22,679 nt of DNA from CAJBLF01 sp964545415 (GCA_964545415.1 CAZJFP010000017.1:1-22679); one strand, 5' to 3'; shown: positions 1 through 12,954, counted from the stretch's first letter. Notes: generated by a model from the letters alone, not told the origin. Translations and numbers: made by a program.

Positions 1-1
1 A

Positions 2-67
2 CAGATGAAAGCAATGAGACTATCACGAGAGGAAGAAAAAGAAATTTTAAATGTTTCATGGCGATAG
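2..67 (+). CDS. 3' end of a gene of unknown function (partial)
   Basis: Reading from base 2 gives 21 codons ending in TAG at 65-67, with a charged, helix-like C-terminus (SREEEKEILNVSWR). The other two + frames are less protein-like. The start lies outside the window, so the function cannot be judged. It would converge with the large - strand operon ending at 315, and hairpins for both directions lie between them, which fits a real gene end here. The tail is short and could be chance. Confidence 0.4.
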   Translation, partial: QMKAMRLSREEEKEILNVSWR

Positions 68-189
68 ATATGTGAAAAGTAAAAACAGTATATTGACTAT
101 ATATTCAATATATATAACAATTTACCAAATAATGTCAAGTCTATTTTAGGAGAAATATAATTTCGTGAGATTAACGAAAGATTGCTGAT

Positions 190-215
190 GATATCTAGGA
201 TATCTTTAATTTTTG
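190..215 (+). terminator. possible terminator of the upstream partial gene
   Basis: A 6-bp stem made of two GATATC copies (190-195 and 199-204) with a TAG loop is followed by a T-rich run (TTTAATTTTT). It lies 120 bases after the partial + gene. The stem is AT-rich and weak, so this is tentative. Confidence 0.35.
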
Positions 216-220
216 CATAA

Positions 221-245
221 TAGTAAAAGGCGGATGATATCCGCC
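221..245 (-). terminator. intrinsic terminator of the four-gene operon
   Basis: Read on the - strand, GGCGGAT (239-245) pairs with ATCCGCC (229-235) around a 3-base loop, and the stem is followed by TTTTACTATT. It sits about 70 bases beyond the stop of the last operon gene (315), the expected place for the operon terminator. Confidence 0.7.
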
Positions 246-314
246 CCTACTATATACTACTATGTATTACTCTATTATGCTTCAAGCTTTTAGCTTCCTG
301 TTTTGAGCTAAATT

Positions 315-3300
315 TTATTGTTTGTAAATATCCAATACCTTGGTGAATTCACTTGCACCTGGAGGTAATGCACTCCATAAGCTTGGGCTGTATTCGATAA
401 GCAATGCTGCACCATTGAAGATATCGTTTCTTCTTGCTGCCTTGATAGTAGGATCTGAACCGGCTTTAGAGAACCATTGATTGAGATGTGATCTTCTGGA
501 TTCAACGATGTTTTCTACACCATTTCCGATCAGGATTCCTTTGACTTGAAGATTTCCATAGGTACATCGATTGAGGGTAAGGTCATCGTTTTTCAATGCA
601 GGAGTTCTTCCTACAAATCCTTCATCTGTCACAAAGATTCCTTTGATCACTTGCGGAGCAGGACATCTATCTCCTCCGGCTGAAGCGTCTGATTTGTCGA
701 ACATGATTGTTCCGTTTTTGACCAAGAACATTCCGTTGTACTCCACATTTCCCTTGATGATGAGATCGATATTTTTTGTTACGATCGTGAATGGTGTTGT
801 GAATTTTTTCAAGTCTTTTAGCGTGATAGCAGTTCATGCGTCATCTGCTTCCAGGATATAGATTTTTTGTTGAGGTACGACTTTGACGGTGATATCATCG
901 TATCCTTCAAACGCTGTTCATTTCAATGAACTCTGTGGAACAGTGATAGCGAGTCTTTCATACTTGTTAATAAAGCTTGTCATCAATGCATCGACATCGC
1001 TTCCTCCGTCATATTCTGATTCATCAAGCACCATAATATCTTCAAGATCTGTCGTAGAGATCAAGTCTTCTCCATTGATTGTCTGATATCATTCGAGCTT
1101 GATGTTGGTTGCTTTCGGTGTGATGCCGAATGTGCTTCTCTGTGCAAGATACGGCTGTGTTACAGCAAAGTTGACGCTACAGATACTTCCGACAGCAGTC
1201 TTGTGCTCTTTGTTCTCTCCATCACAGTAGGTATATTCCACTTTGTCCAAGACGAGTTTGTGTTCTCCGAGGATGTCGCTATCGAAGTCGTTGGAGTCGA
1301 GATAGTATTTTCCGAATGCGTTCTCCAATGATCGCATATCATCCTGCTTATCGAGGAAATAGTCGAAGAGCGCTTTACCATTTCGATTGTCTCAGCTGCA
1401 TGGCATAGATACCGGTGGATTGATAGGATCTTCTTCGTTGTCTGATTCTCCATTGTATACTTTGAAGGTACACATGATGCTGTTTTGGAGAATAGTTCCA
1501 TCTGTTTGGTTGTTACAGCTTGTTGCATTTGTTATATTCTTCTTGTTTTCAAGGGTCCATCGGAAAGGAAGGATCTCTCATTTTTGGATAGAGATATTCA
1601 TATTGCTGACATTGAAACATCCTGGTTCGTTGATGATGTTGTCGTTGAGCGTACAGACATTGGAACATGCGTCGTTGTCGTTGTTGTTGCCGTCATCGCA
1701 TTCTTCGTATCATTCTCTGTCTCAGTTTCCGCAATCGCCGAGTAATCCTTCATCGACAACGATCTCTTCTTGACACGCATCCGAAGTTGCATCATCGACA
1801 CGACATTCTACGTTGTAGGTATCTTTGTCATCGTAGGTACACAGATGTTCGAAGATGTCTGTAGGTTCGTCTGAGGTATATTCTTCTTCATTGCCACAGT
1901 CGATAGTGATAGTTGCTTCTACACCATTCGTGGTTTCGCATCTGAAGTTTCCTTTTGCCTGTCCTTCCTCTTCGTTAACGATGAGTACAGATCATTCCAA
2001 TGATGTCAGATCTTCACAGAGACCTGCGTTAGGCGATGCGGCAACCGGTGTACAAGCATTGCTTCCGACCGTACATTGTGCATGTCCGACAAATCATTCG
2101 TCGTATTCACATGTTCCGACGAGTGATGATCATAATCAGGAAACATTGGTTCCATTTCCACAATCGATAGTAATCGGTGTTGTAGTAGTGGTATTGCTTC
2201 CGGCACAGGTATAGGTGATTTCATATCCGTCGTTTGTCGTGACAGGAGCTGTTCCTCTCATGGTGGTACAAGTAGATCCGGTAATCGGTATGTTTACTGA
2301 ACTCCATGCTTCACCGGTGAAGTATCATCATGCAGGATTAGGATATTGATAGGTGATGTGTGCGAGATTGATGATAGCATTGGTTCTCAATATACACATA
2401 CCTTGCTGATTTTCACAGACCTGTCCGCTATAGAGGACTCAAAGATTTCCTTGGGTATCGCATGGTTCATTTCTTGTGAGCACACCGTCCCCACAGATAA
2501 TCGGTTCAACGATTCTTACTGTGTTACTCATCATAGTTTGCGTAGTGTTGTATGTGATACGAGGTGTAATGGTAAATCCAAGATAATTCTGTGGACCGAC
2601 GATTCCGGTGAATGTGATCGTGCCGGTTTCATCTATATCTAATGTATTGAGTGTTCCATTGAATGATCAGACCGTCACGAAACTATTCAATCCTGATACG
2701 TAGAGATTAGCATTGGTTCCTACGGTGTTTCCGCTATTTCCGTAGGTGATGGTAATCTGTACAAGATCGCCGCTATATGCTTGGATCATGCTGCTTGTGC
2801 CTGAACCGTAAGGTGCATTGTCGAGCTGAGGTCTAGTGAGATTGTTTGCGTTAACTGTGACATAGACACTCTCTCTGCCTTGGACGATTCCGGTAGCAAG
2901 AGCCGTGTTGTTTCCTGTCACTGTCTCCGAACTTGTCGTAGAGATTGTAGCAGTATTTACAAAGGTGTATCCTGAAGCTAATGCAGCATTGAAGGTTCCA
3001 GTGAGTGTGATAGTTCCACCGCTTCCTGCTGGGAGTGATCCTATAGCAAAGTTGGTGGTAGGCAAAGAGACGTTACCGTTCATACTATCGGTGATGACAA
3101 CGTTTTCTGCAGTCTTGCCTCCGTTGTTTCCATAGGTGATCGTGTATACTACCTTATCTCCAGCATGGAATCCTGTGAATGGAGCAAGCGTTTTGGTTAC
3201 TCGTACATTGGCAGGGAGCTGCACGATTCCTGTAGCCGTAGCTGTATTGTTTGTTGTACTATATTCTGTACTTGTAGAAGTTACTTTGGCGATATTGTTG

Positions 3301-4064
3301 AAGGTCGTTCCTACAGAAGCGTTTTGTTTCATAGAGATGCGCAAGAGTACGTTTCTGATTTCTCCAGGATTCAGATTGCCCAATCCTGTCCAAACAAACG
3401 CAGGAAGTCAGTAATCTATATAGGAGTAGGAAAGTCGTGTAGATCCATTATTGAATGAAGCGACAGGAGTGTTGTAGAAGAGCGCAATAGGGAAATCACT
3501 CATGAAAGAGATTCCTGTGGCGAGAGCGGATCAGATATTTTGTAAAGTAATAGCATAGGATACGATATCTCATGAAGCGCTAGGATTCTGTCCTGTCAAA
3601 ATATTTTTTATCGTTACATCTCCTATAGGCGTGAGTTGTGCTGTACCCGAGAGAGGAAATGTTGTCGTGAATAATGAGCTATTGCTGAATATCGCTGTAG
3701 GAGTTATAGAAGAAAATGATCGGCTAGAACTCAGCATTACAAGTTTAGCAGTAATCGTTACGGAATAATTACTGTTTGCGGCGAGTGAAAAAATTGGATC
3801 AGGATTCAACGGATTCATATATCCATCATTGAAAGGGGTGATGTTTGCACTCTGATACATGAGCATGTATGAAGCAGTTTGCGGCAAGACATATTTGAGA
3901 TATGCGACTCCTGTTCCATTGTGTCCGGTGACAGTGAACGTCACGGTAGAACCGGAAATAGCCGTCTGTGTCGCAGGGGCGACATGTACGCTATCCACAT
4001 CTGCTCGTGTGAATCCTATGAGTCACAAGAATCCGATCATCGTGAGGTAAAGTAATTTTTTCAT
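315..4064 (-). CDS. 1249-aa secreted surface protein, DUF11-like and Cys-rich repeats, distinct C-terminal domain
   Basis: ATG at 4062-4064, TAA at 315-317, with in-frame TGA read as Gly; one frame throughout. The N-terminus is a signal peptide (MKKLLYLTMIGFLGLIGFTRA, cleavage likely after the last A). Residues ~22-480 hold about four DUF11-like beta-sandwich repeats (patterns such as GDKVVYTITYGNNG followed by VVITDSM), a fold used to extend surface proteins from the cell. Cys-rich motifs follow: CGDGVLTRNEPCD near residue 521 and CGNGDRELYEECDDGN near 776, typical of DUF4215/myxococcal Cys-rich repeats. The last ~165 residues (about 1085-1249) form a separate domain I cannot name, with KGNVEYNGMFLVKNGTIMF, KGIFV, VKGILIGN and a tail ending in LPPGASEF. 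Last gene of the operon, 46 bases after the 890-aa gene. Likely an exported adhesin or stalk; the target is unknown. Confidence 0.9.
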
Positions 4065-4110
4065 TTCCGTAACTATAATAATTTAAAGACTTTTTAAACA
4101 GCTGCTAAAT

Positions 4111-6783
4111 TTATTTTATTGTTCCATTGATAGTGATTTTTCCTGAGCCATTTGGCGCAAGCGGCGTATTGATTATCCAGCGAAGGAGTAATCAGCCGAT
4201 GTTTGGGGTCTGTGTCGTTGGCATAGGGGTTGCTGTAGCAAAGTTCAACGTTCCTGGCCGGTAATCCTCAATTTCAAGATTGGTGATCGTAGCAGTACCG
4301 TTGTTCTGATAGAGTAATTCAAAGACAACAGGATCGCCAGGATTGACACCATAAGAGATCAATCTCTTCTCGAAGCTTACCGTAGAACTAGGTGTTCACA
4401 ATACTTGGAAGGTAAGCGGGTTTGCTACACCTGTTTGGATGCTACCATTCGCTGTATAGAGAACGCTTGCATTATTTATATAGGTACCAATACAAGATGC
4501 GTTGTTGCTGATATGTCCGGTAAGATAGATATAGATAATTTGTCCTGGATTCAATGTCCCTGGATATTGCCATTGATATGGATCTATAGATGATGTTGGG
4601 GTAAGTGATACGTTGGATGTATAATTCGTATCAAGAGTAACACATGAGGAGTCAGGCCGATTGTCTGTAATAGTGATATTGTTTATCGGCGTAAGGTTGT
4701 TGTTGGTGACTGCTATCGTAAACACTGCATCTTCTCAAAGAGAGTAAGAGGATTTGTTGGATGTCTTGATAATCGGGGTATTGATGATAGGGATATTCAA
4801 TCTAAATCCTGCACCGTGGTGTTTCATGAATCCGTCAGCTTCTATAAATCATCGATTGATGGTGCTTTCGTTCCAATAAGTTCATCTGACTCTTCCTGCA
4901 ATCATCATATATCCTGCTTGTCATGGAGCGAGTGAAAATCCAGAATAGACAACACGCTGATAGAGTCCTGCCATACCTGTAGAAAAAGAATATGGAGGAT
5001 TGACGCCAAACAAACTGCTGCTGACGTATTCTAAAGGTAGTGGTAACGTATCTGAAAGGATGATATTGTTGATCGTTCCTGAACTATTGTTACTGAAATT
5101 AACTTTGAACGTTACGAGATCTCCGGAAGAATAGAGAATGTCAGTTACAAGTTCTTTCATAATATTCAATCCATTATTTTTTACATGGATAGTAGTGGAA
5201 CATGTAGTCCCTGATCCGTTGTATCCCAAGAGATTCAAGCTGTACGTAGTAGTTTCTGTAGGGGTGACTACGATACCAGTATGTATCCAGTTAGGATAGA
5301 CAAAATTGAGTCCTGTGATCATAGGAGTAAGGGTAGCCAAAGCGGCATAGTTGTATGATGCGTTGATGATAGCTGATTCTCAGAGGTTTATCGTAGGAGT
5401 AGAAGTAATCAGAGAACAGGTAGGAGGAACATTAGGCAATACATCCAATACTCATGTACATGAGAAATTTTCCATTCCGCTTCATCATCGTGTTTGTCCG
5501 ACTCCTTGGAGGGTAAACGTATAACTACCTGTTGCATTAGGTTGTGCCATAGCGCTTCCATTATAATCATTTACTCAGATTTCATATGGCCGACCTCCTC
5601 CTACTCGGACGTTAGTATCTCCATAGAGCCGTGCATCATTGAAGGTTCCTCCAGTGATATGCCATCCAACAGAAACCATCTGTCCTGCTATGGCGGGACT
5701 AGGAGTGAACGTGAAATAACAAGAAATATGTGGCTCCACTGCTACCGTAGTAGAACATACTGCAGGTTGTGTTCCTGTATCTCCCTGTACGGTCAGCGTA
5801 TATGTTGTAGTGTTGTTGATAGTATCAGTAGCTGTTCCGCTCCATGTAGGATAGGTAAACGTTGTGAATCCAGAAATCGTGTTTGGCGTAAATGTAGCGC
5901 TTGTACCGCTTGCATATGATGCAGTGAGGGTGATGGTATCTCCTGCTGAAGCGCTGGTAGTATTTGCGGTAAGTGTACAAGAAGCTCAATTGCTTGGACC
6001 TTCTGTGCCTGTACAATCTATCTTACAATGTCCAGGTGTTCCGTTAAGTTCTCCATCATCACAGACTTCTTCTGGTACGAGAGATCGCTTATGTCGTTCT
6101 ACAAGGTCACCATCTACTTCGATACCTTCGGTATCTTCATCGTCGATGACACCATCTCCACATCTAGCAACATAATAGTTGGTACAAGATGTTTTTGGGG
6201 TAAGCTGTGGATGGATATTTATTTTTACTGTACCGTTTTTTGGGGTAAAAGTAGAATTGGCTAATTTATAATAATAATTGAGTGTTGCTCATGCAGTGTT
6301 TTGTAAAGCTGCTCTTTCATTGTTTTTGGTGATGATCTGCCCTGCTATTTCATCTCTATCCATAGTCATTGCTCATCATGAAAAGATAGCGCCAGTAGCT
6401 TCAACCGTCAATATATTTGAACTATCAGGTTCAAAAGAAGTAGAAGGGACAAAGTTGGCTACATATGGAAATTTTAGCGCGCCTTGGAAGAGCGGTTGGT
6501 TGTATACTATTACATACGTAACGGTTTTGTCGAACACATAGTTTACCGTGCTTTTTGGTTGTCCCACACGAAGATACACAGGCGACTTATCATAGAACGC
6601 AAGATCCTGTTCGATATCACAGCTACCATCATATGGAGTGGTTTGCCGTTCGATAGGTCTAAGTTCATTCGCACTCGCAGGAACATCTCCTATAGTATTT
6701 CCAGCAAAAGTAATAGTTCCCATTCATAAGATGAACGAAATGGCCATTACTCGTTTGATGCTTTTGATGCTAGTGAATTTCAT
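4111..6783 (-). CDS. 890-aa secreted protein with Ig/PKD-like and DUF11-like domains
   Basis: ATG at 6781-6783, TAA at 4111-4113, TGA read as Gly. A signal peptide is clear (basic SIKSIKR, then MAISFILGMGTITFA). Residues ~30-200 are an N-terminal part without a recognised domain. A Cys-rich CGDGVIDDED...VCDDGELNG motif (DUF4215-like) lies at ~208-250. Three similar Ig/PKD-like domains follow, beginning near SCTLTANTT (~266), ISCYFTF (~352) and TCSLITS (~455), each with a tyrosine-rich TTTYTLTVQG-type strand and paired cysteines. Three DUF11-like repeats begin near residues 540, 668 and 798 (for example GDPVVFELLYQNNGTATITNL) and run to the end. No wall anchor is seen. It lies 40 bases after the 361-aa gene and shares domain types with the 1249-aa protein, so the two may form a complex (inference). 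Confidence 0.9.
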
Positions 6784-6823
6784 GATAAGGTATATAATAG
6801 TATAAATATATTAAGATGATATC

Positions 6824-7909
6824 TTATTCATTGATAAATACTTCAACAAAGGTTTCTTGGAAGTTGTCGAAACAGATGGAACTACAGAACATCGTATCTC
6901 AATCAAGATTGTATAACCCGTCAGGATCGTTGGGATCGTTTCCGTCATCACAGGTTTCAAATATCAATTCCGTTCCGCTATAATAGGTAGGTCCATATAA
7001 TACTCCACCACTTTCATATACGGTGTCTGATGATCCATCATTGATGATTTCATCTCCACAATAGAATCATCCTCATGCTCAACATGTTGTATCACAGTAT
7101 CCTGGCTTACCATTATTTGTACCATCATCACAGAGTTCGCCTGTGAATCCTCATACATTAGCCCGATTACCAGTCTCAGTATAGGCATCTATCGTACCGT
7201 CACCACATCGGCTGAGTTTGAATTGTTGACAACTCTCTTTGGTGAGAACAGGATTTATCCAATTCCTTGTATTGTTTGGTGAGAGATACGTTAAACTAAG
7301 ATTAGCATCTGACATATATCCTAAGCTTGGTACTTGTATATAGGTATAGTTTGATGTTCCATTTAATTTTCCATTGTTTATGTAATATTTGTAGTGATAG
7401 ACAAATGCGACTTTGTTTTTGCTTGCATTATTGTCTGATGGTTGTTCGAAGACAATCCTATTTGGGTTTGATGCAATTCCTCTTACAGGTACATTGTATG
7501 GGAATACTCGGCTTGGTCTCCAAAATGTCATATCGTCGATATCGCCAGTGATCAATGTCGTTTTATTGACTTTATAGAGCATATTTGCCATAGGCCTATA
7601 GTATTTGACTTTACTATATTCAGTACCACCATATTCTCTGAGAATCTGGACTGCACTGTACTGATTTACTGGGCTATATGGATAGATGAAGTTGCTATTG
7701 AGAAAAAGATAGTAATCAGGAAGCGTATCTCCATCGTTATCTTCGTTGAGGTAGATGTTGGTTGGACTCTCGCATGAAGTAGGTACAGAGTATATTTGTT
7801 CGACGGGCAATACGAGATCAGATCGTTCGGCTGCTTCCGTGTATGAGAAAATCGAAAGCGTACTTAGGATGGATGCTATTGCTATGCCGATACCTGTTTT
7901 TGTTTTCAT
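6824..7909 (-). CDS. 361-aa secreted protein with DUF4215-like Cys-rich C-terminus
   Basis: ATG at 7907-7909, TAA at 6824-6826, TGA read as Gly (one at 7151-7153 splits the gene under the standard code). Signal peptide MKTKTGIGIAIASILSTLSI...TEAA. Residues ~30-235 are a Tyr/Asn-rich region, beginning with a calcium-type acidic stretch EDNDGDTLPDYY near residue 57, that I do not recognise. From ~236 there are three Cys-rich units: RCGDGTIDAYTET...ELCDDGTNNG, a middle YCGDEIINDG, and ETCDDGNDPNDPDG followed by FCSSICF, the pattern of DUF4215. Its start is 35 bases after the stop of the 1657-aa gene. The N-terminal part resembles in size and place the N-terminal part of the 890-aa protein. Likely a surface or secreted component; function unknown. 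Confidence 0.88.
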
Positions 7910-7944
7910 TTTCTTGGGAAAAGATAAGGTAAAATGGATTTTTT

Positions 7945-10900
7945 TTATTTAGGATGTTCATCAGGTGGTATATTATATAGTGGTGGTGGTATATCATGTT
8001 GGTCTTTTTTATTGAATCATGATTTGATTTTGCTTTCCATCTCTTTCAAATTATCTCTCGGATAGTATTTGATGCTCGTACCCAGTTGTCTGCTCACGAG
8101 ATCGCTTGCAATGGATTCGCTGCTGCCATATATAGTAGTTCCGTACTCATATATTTTGTCAGGAATACCTTCTCAAGTGTATGCACCATCCAATACCGTA
8201 ATATCTTTGAGTTTTTTGATAGTGATCTTCTTGATATTCATTCCGAGTGATTCGTTACAACAGTCTCCGAGAAGGTAAAATACCCAGTCTAATTCTATAC
8301 TGATTTCTTCTCAAGAGTCAATAGTAATACTATCTCATTTAATTAATTTTTCTATATTTTCCCAGGTCTTTGTATATTCGTTATCTTTGAGTTTTACAGT
8401 GAATCCGAGTTTCTTGCATTTTGCTTCAAGACTGGTCGCCAGCTGTTCTACTTCGTATTGGTTCTTGGTGAAATTTTCCAGGAACCATTCTTGTGCAAGG
8501 TCCTCATGTTCAGAGATAGTTTCTATGCTACCTTGGTAAGAAGTCTCTCCAAGAGCGGTCATCGAATATGCATGGGTAATTCCTTGTCTATAGAAAGCAG
8601 TATATCCGATGAGATTTTCTGCAATATCAGGATCGGTATCATACATATCTCATTTGTATGCAGTATAGATGTCTTTTCTTTTTTGTTGTAGTTCTTGCCT
8701 AAGCGCAGAAGGCAATCATTGTTTGGATGGTCAGGTGATGCGTTCCCATCATGCATGCATATTGAGTATCGCTCATATCTTCATCTTTTCATAGAGAGGC
8801 TCTTTGGCAAGTATCTGTTTGAATCTATCTACGATATACGCTTTCATATATTCATCCGTTCCCTCCAGATATGTCTTGAGGGTATCGAATTTTTTGTCCT
8901 TGCCGAGCAAGCTTCCAAGATGCTCTATAGCTTTTGCCACCTCTTCATCATCGATTGTCCCATCTGCGTTGCTGACATATGATGCATCAAGCAAAAATTG
9001 GGAGTATGTGTTAGGATTCTTGTTTTCTAATTCTTTCAGATCATCCATCAAAACCCTGAGCTCTTTCTGGGCAGATAAGAGATCTCCTTCAAAAGAGAAA
9101 AGCGTATTGGTAGCATCGAGCACTTCCTCTTGCGTAGTCCGCATATCAGGATTGTTCTTAGCTTCTTCCCTAGCTTTCTTCAATGCTTCATTGAATTCTG
9201 TTTCATCATAATATCTGATGACGAGCTTGTCAGCAGGTGATTGATCATTGAGCGCGATCTCATATCCTCCTGCTTCCAGTTTCGTGATTTCCAAGGTTCC
9301 TGTAGTAAGCGTTTTTCCTTCTATATCGGAAGGATCAAGGGTGACTTGTCCGCTGAGGTCAGCAGGGATAGTGATCGTACCGTCATTGCTGATGAATTTC
9401 GCGACAGTTGTCTTCGCTTCAGGCAGATTGTCTCATGTTCCATTCATCGTGTTGATGACGCGATCTTGGATCTGTGTCTGAGAGAATTCATGATATCCTG
9501 TCTGTTTGCTTTCTATAGATTCGACTGAAGTATTGGACGTGTTCTCCACTACGCGATATGCCGTATCCAATTCCTTCGCTCATAGGCAGAGAATCCTGCG
9601 GATGCCTTTTGCTTCCGTCACGGTGTATGCTCCGATAGGTCATACGTTTCCGATAAGGAGTTCTGTATCCGTGAGTGCATATGTTTTGTTGTCTATGACA
9701 TCTTGAGTGGCGTGCAGATTGAGGAATTCTCTCAATGTCTGTGCGCCTTCCTTTTTCGGAGTGAAAGTGATCTTTATCTTATCATCGCTTGTAACGACAC
9801 ATGTAAGTCTTGCATCATTGTACAATGCTTCGAGATAATCCGCTTGTTTTTTCAGATCCTTTTCTTCATCCCTCAAATGTTCCAATTGATTGGCTCATAT
9901 GCCGTTTGAGATTTCATATTCAGTAAATAGATATTGCATCTCGTTAGGTACATAGGTATTGACCCGGGTAGATATTCTTGCTCCGATATATATTCCAAAC
10001 AGTGATAATCTCATATCTCCTAATGCCATTTCATTAGCTGCTTCCTTACCGCTTCCGCTCACAGGAATATCTTCATTATCTCTATTAAATCATTCTTGTG
10101 TATTTCCTTCTAAATTGTCGGTATTAGTTTTCTTTTTTATATTGAGCGAAAAGAAATTGCTTGTGATACCAAGAGAAAGCTTACTCAGCGACACTCTGCC
10201 ATGAAGTCCTGATTGTACGTCCTGTCTCCATTGCACTATGCTTCCTGATTGCATGATATCAAGCAATGAGTTGATCGCTACTTTCCTTTTATTTTCAGGG
10301 ATGCTCTCGATCTTACCTCCTGGTCAGAAGAAATTGTTCGTTTGCATATAATCTATGATGGTATCGAGATCAGCAGTGAGATGTCCCTTGTTGTTCTCTA
10401 TGAACTTCTGATGAGACTCTTTTGCTGGATTGTCTATCTTGGCTTGGATGTTCGCTCTGAATGCATCAGCGTCACTCAACTTATCGGGAGATAGATCGCC
10501 GATATCGAAGATCCAGCTGGAAACTTTTTGGTATTGTATGTCAATCTGTTCTATTCCTGCTTGAAGATCTTTTTGTCGATTGATGCCGCCATAGATTTCC
10601 GCACCTGATTGTGTAGGATCGGTAATGCTGATACGCGCTGCCGCCCCTCCTTCCAGTCAGAAATATTTTGCGCTCTTGACTTGGGAAAGGTCGGCGTTGA
10701 TTACTCTCTTGTAGTTGTATTGTTCTGCGACTTCTCCTCCGAGTTCTATATAGAGACTGACGCCTCCTCATGTTGCCCCTCCTGCTGTTCAGAAATTGAG
10801 TCCTGTGGAAGCTCATCGGTTCCATTTTGTTCTATGGGTTTTGCTTTCTCCTGTCTGTCAGATACCCAGTTCGACTCTGAGTCATTGTGCTTTACTAAAA

Positions 10901-12918
10901 TGGATTCCTCAACCAGCAAGGATCTTGTTGGTCTCATCCATAATAGCTTTTTTTGTTCAGCGAATATCTACGTATTTGCTTATGCCTGCTGATTGGAAAT
11001 TGGTTGTTGCTTTCCCATCATTGGTAGTGATAGTGATACCATTCATAGCCTTCATAATGCTAGTGAATATGGTTTCTCTCACTTTGACTGCTCATTGTGT
11101 CCTGATGAGTTCGATAAGATCTTTATATTGTTCATAATTTTCATCTTTCATATCTTGTATTTTCTTGAGAAATGCATCTATAGATTCCTTCATCTTCAGA
11201 TTCTCATTTTCGATCTCGAGCAGCTCGTCGAGTTCGTCGCCTACGAGCGTATTATAGAGATCAGGTTGCATGACTTCACTACCTCCATTCATAGTTTCTA
11301 TAGCATCGAGAAAATACATCCTAAGTTCAGGCATACCGGTATAGACGGTGCCATCTTCAGTATATCCGTTGATGAGCTTTGCTAGATTTTCCTTGGTGCA
11401 TTGTGTGGTATCATTAAGCATATTTTCCACAAATTCCTTTTGCCGAGGAAGCGAGAATGATTTATCGTAGATATTCATATTTCTGATGATATTCTGGATA
11501 ACGACTTGTTCTCACAGGAGAGTACTCTTGTCAGGATCTCCTCCGAGTTCGACGGTCTTGACCTCAATAGCTTGATCGATAGTCCGCATGACTTGCTGTC
11601 CAAAAAGCGGTCATACATCTCCTTGGTTTTTCTGTTCTGGTTCGCCTTTCTGACCCTTTTTGTCTCTCTTGTAATATGCAGCGGAGACAACGCCATCACT
11701 GTTGAAATCGCAGAGAAATTCAAAGACATTGGTTTCGTTGATAAGGGAACTTTCAAATTCATCCTTATCTTCTCTGCTCTGTCCGGTGACTTCCAATGCG
11801 TTGTTCCGTTCCTTGATCGCTTCTGATACATCCGGTTTATTTTGAAGCAATGATGCAAAAGTATCAAGATCATTCCATTGTGCTCTGGCAAATATCTTGG
11901 CGATCTTTCCGAGTTCAGCATCTATACCTCATTCATGTTCGTAAGAGAGGAAGCCGTCTTTGACGAGTTTCTTGATCTGCTCTTTGATCTTCTTGTTATC
12001 GTCAGAAAAAGAAATATTTCAGTCGTCATCGACGTTAAGTTCCTTTAATCCATAATAGATTTGCTCGTATTTTTCGTTGTAGTGTGTATCTTCATCGTCT
12101 ATATCGCCATATTTTGCTTTGTATTCCACAGCGTTGCGGATGTCTACGATCATCCCTGCAAGTCCCTTCTCCAGTCAGAGATTTACCCTGAAAGTTCATT
12201 TTTTGAGCTCTTTCTGTTCTTCGTTGTCAAAAATCCTTTCCATGACTTTGACTATCTTGTTATCTTTGTAGATGTTCTCTATCTCATATTCGTCGCTGAC
12301 ATCATAGCTGCCGAATCCAGGATATGCTTCGACATTATCTTTTTGCATATTATATCCTTTTTCAATTTCTTTTTGTTGTTCGACTGTTGATTCTTCTCCT
12401 GTTGTGTTGAAGGGGTTATCAGGAGTTCATCCTTCTTCTTCGATACCTTCCGCTTTGATCATATTCACTATTTCATCCTTCAGCGGCGTGAGTTCGAATT
12501 TAAATTGCTTGATTGCATTTGCATCCAAAATATTTTTATAATGTTCGAAACCTATCAATGCTTTATTTCGTATTTTTGTGTCGAATTCTTTCTCCAATTC
12601 ATCTTGTCCTGATTGTCATTTTCTCAAAAGTTCTTTTATGCGACTTTCGTTTATTTTCACATATTCATCAAAAATTTCTTCCACGTCCTTATCCATTTCT
12701 GTGATGAAAGCATCCCATGTCTGTAATATATCTTGTCCTTCTTTGTTTTTACCAAAATCAATATTCTCCGTCGGAGATACTGGTACTTCAGAGCCTTTAA
12801 TTTCTTTTTTCAGCGTACTTAATTGGCCTTTGAGGTTTTCGACATTATCAACACCTTCCGTGTATTGATCAACTCGTGAGGTTTTTTTTGTTTCTGGACT
12901 TCATCATGAAATAGTCAT
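7945..12918 (-). CDS. 1657-aa protein of unknown function, first gene of the operon
   Basis: ATG at 12916-12918, TAA at 7945-7947, one frame with TGA read as Gly. The start is chosen because AGGA (12925-12928) lies 6 bases upstream; the frame stays open further up but would run through the antisense of the tRNA gene. No signal peptide or membrane segment is visible (MTISGGSPETKK...). The first ~650 residues are charged and helical with coiled-coil character (e.g. ELLEIENENLKMKESIDAFLKK). Residues ~675-810 change to Gly-rich, alternating strand-like sequence (GLRVELGIGQTGESK, GTAGGATGGGVSLYIELGG). Beyond that come mixed and helical parts. Three EF-hand-like acidic loops are seen: NVDDDGNISFSD (~295), DFNSDGVVSAAY (~405) and VSNADGTIDDEE (~1315, first ligand replaced by V). 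I cannot assign a family. Being upstream of three exported proteins, it may support or be delivered with them, but this is inference. Confidence 0.88.
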
Positions 12919-12954
12919 GGGAATTCCTGCGTTAAATAAAAGTTTACACATATA

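Noticed and set aside
308..505. A 65-codon - strand frame inside the 3' end of the 1249-aa gene
   Set aside because: It overlaps the conserved-looking C-terminal domain in another frame and has no start signal.
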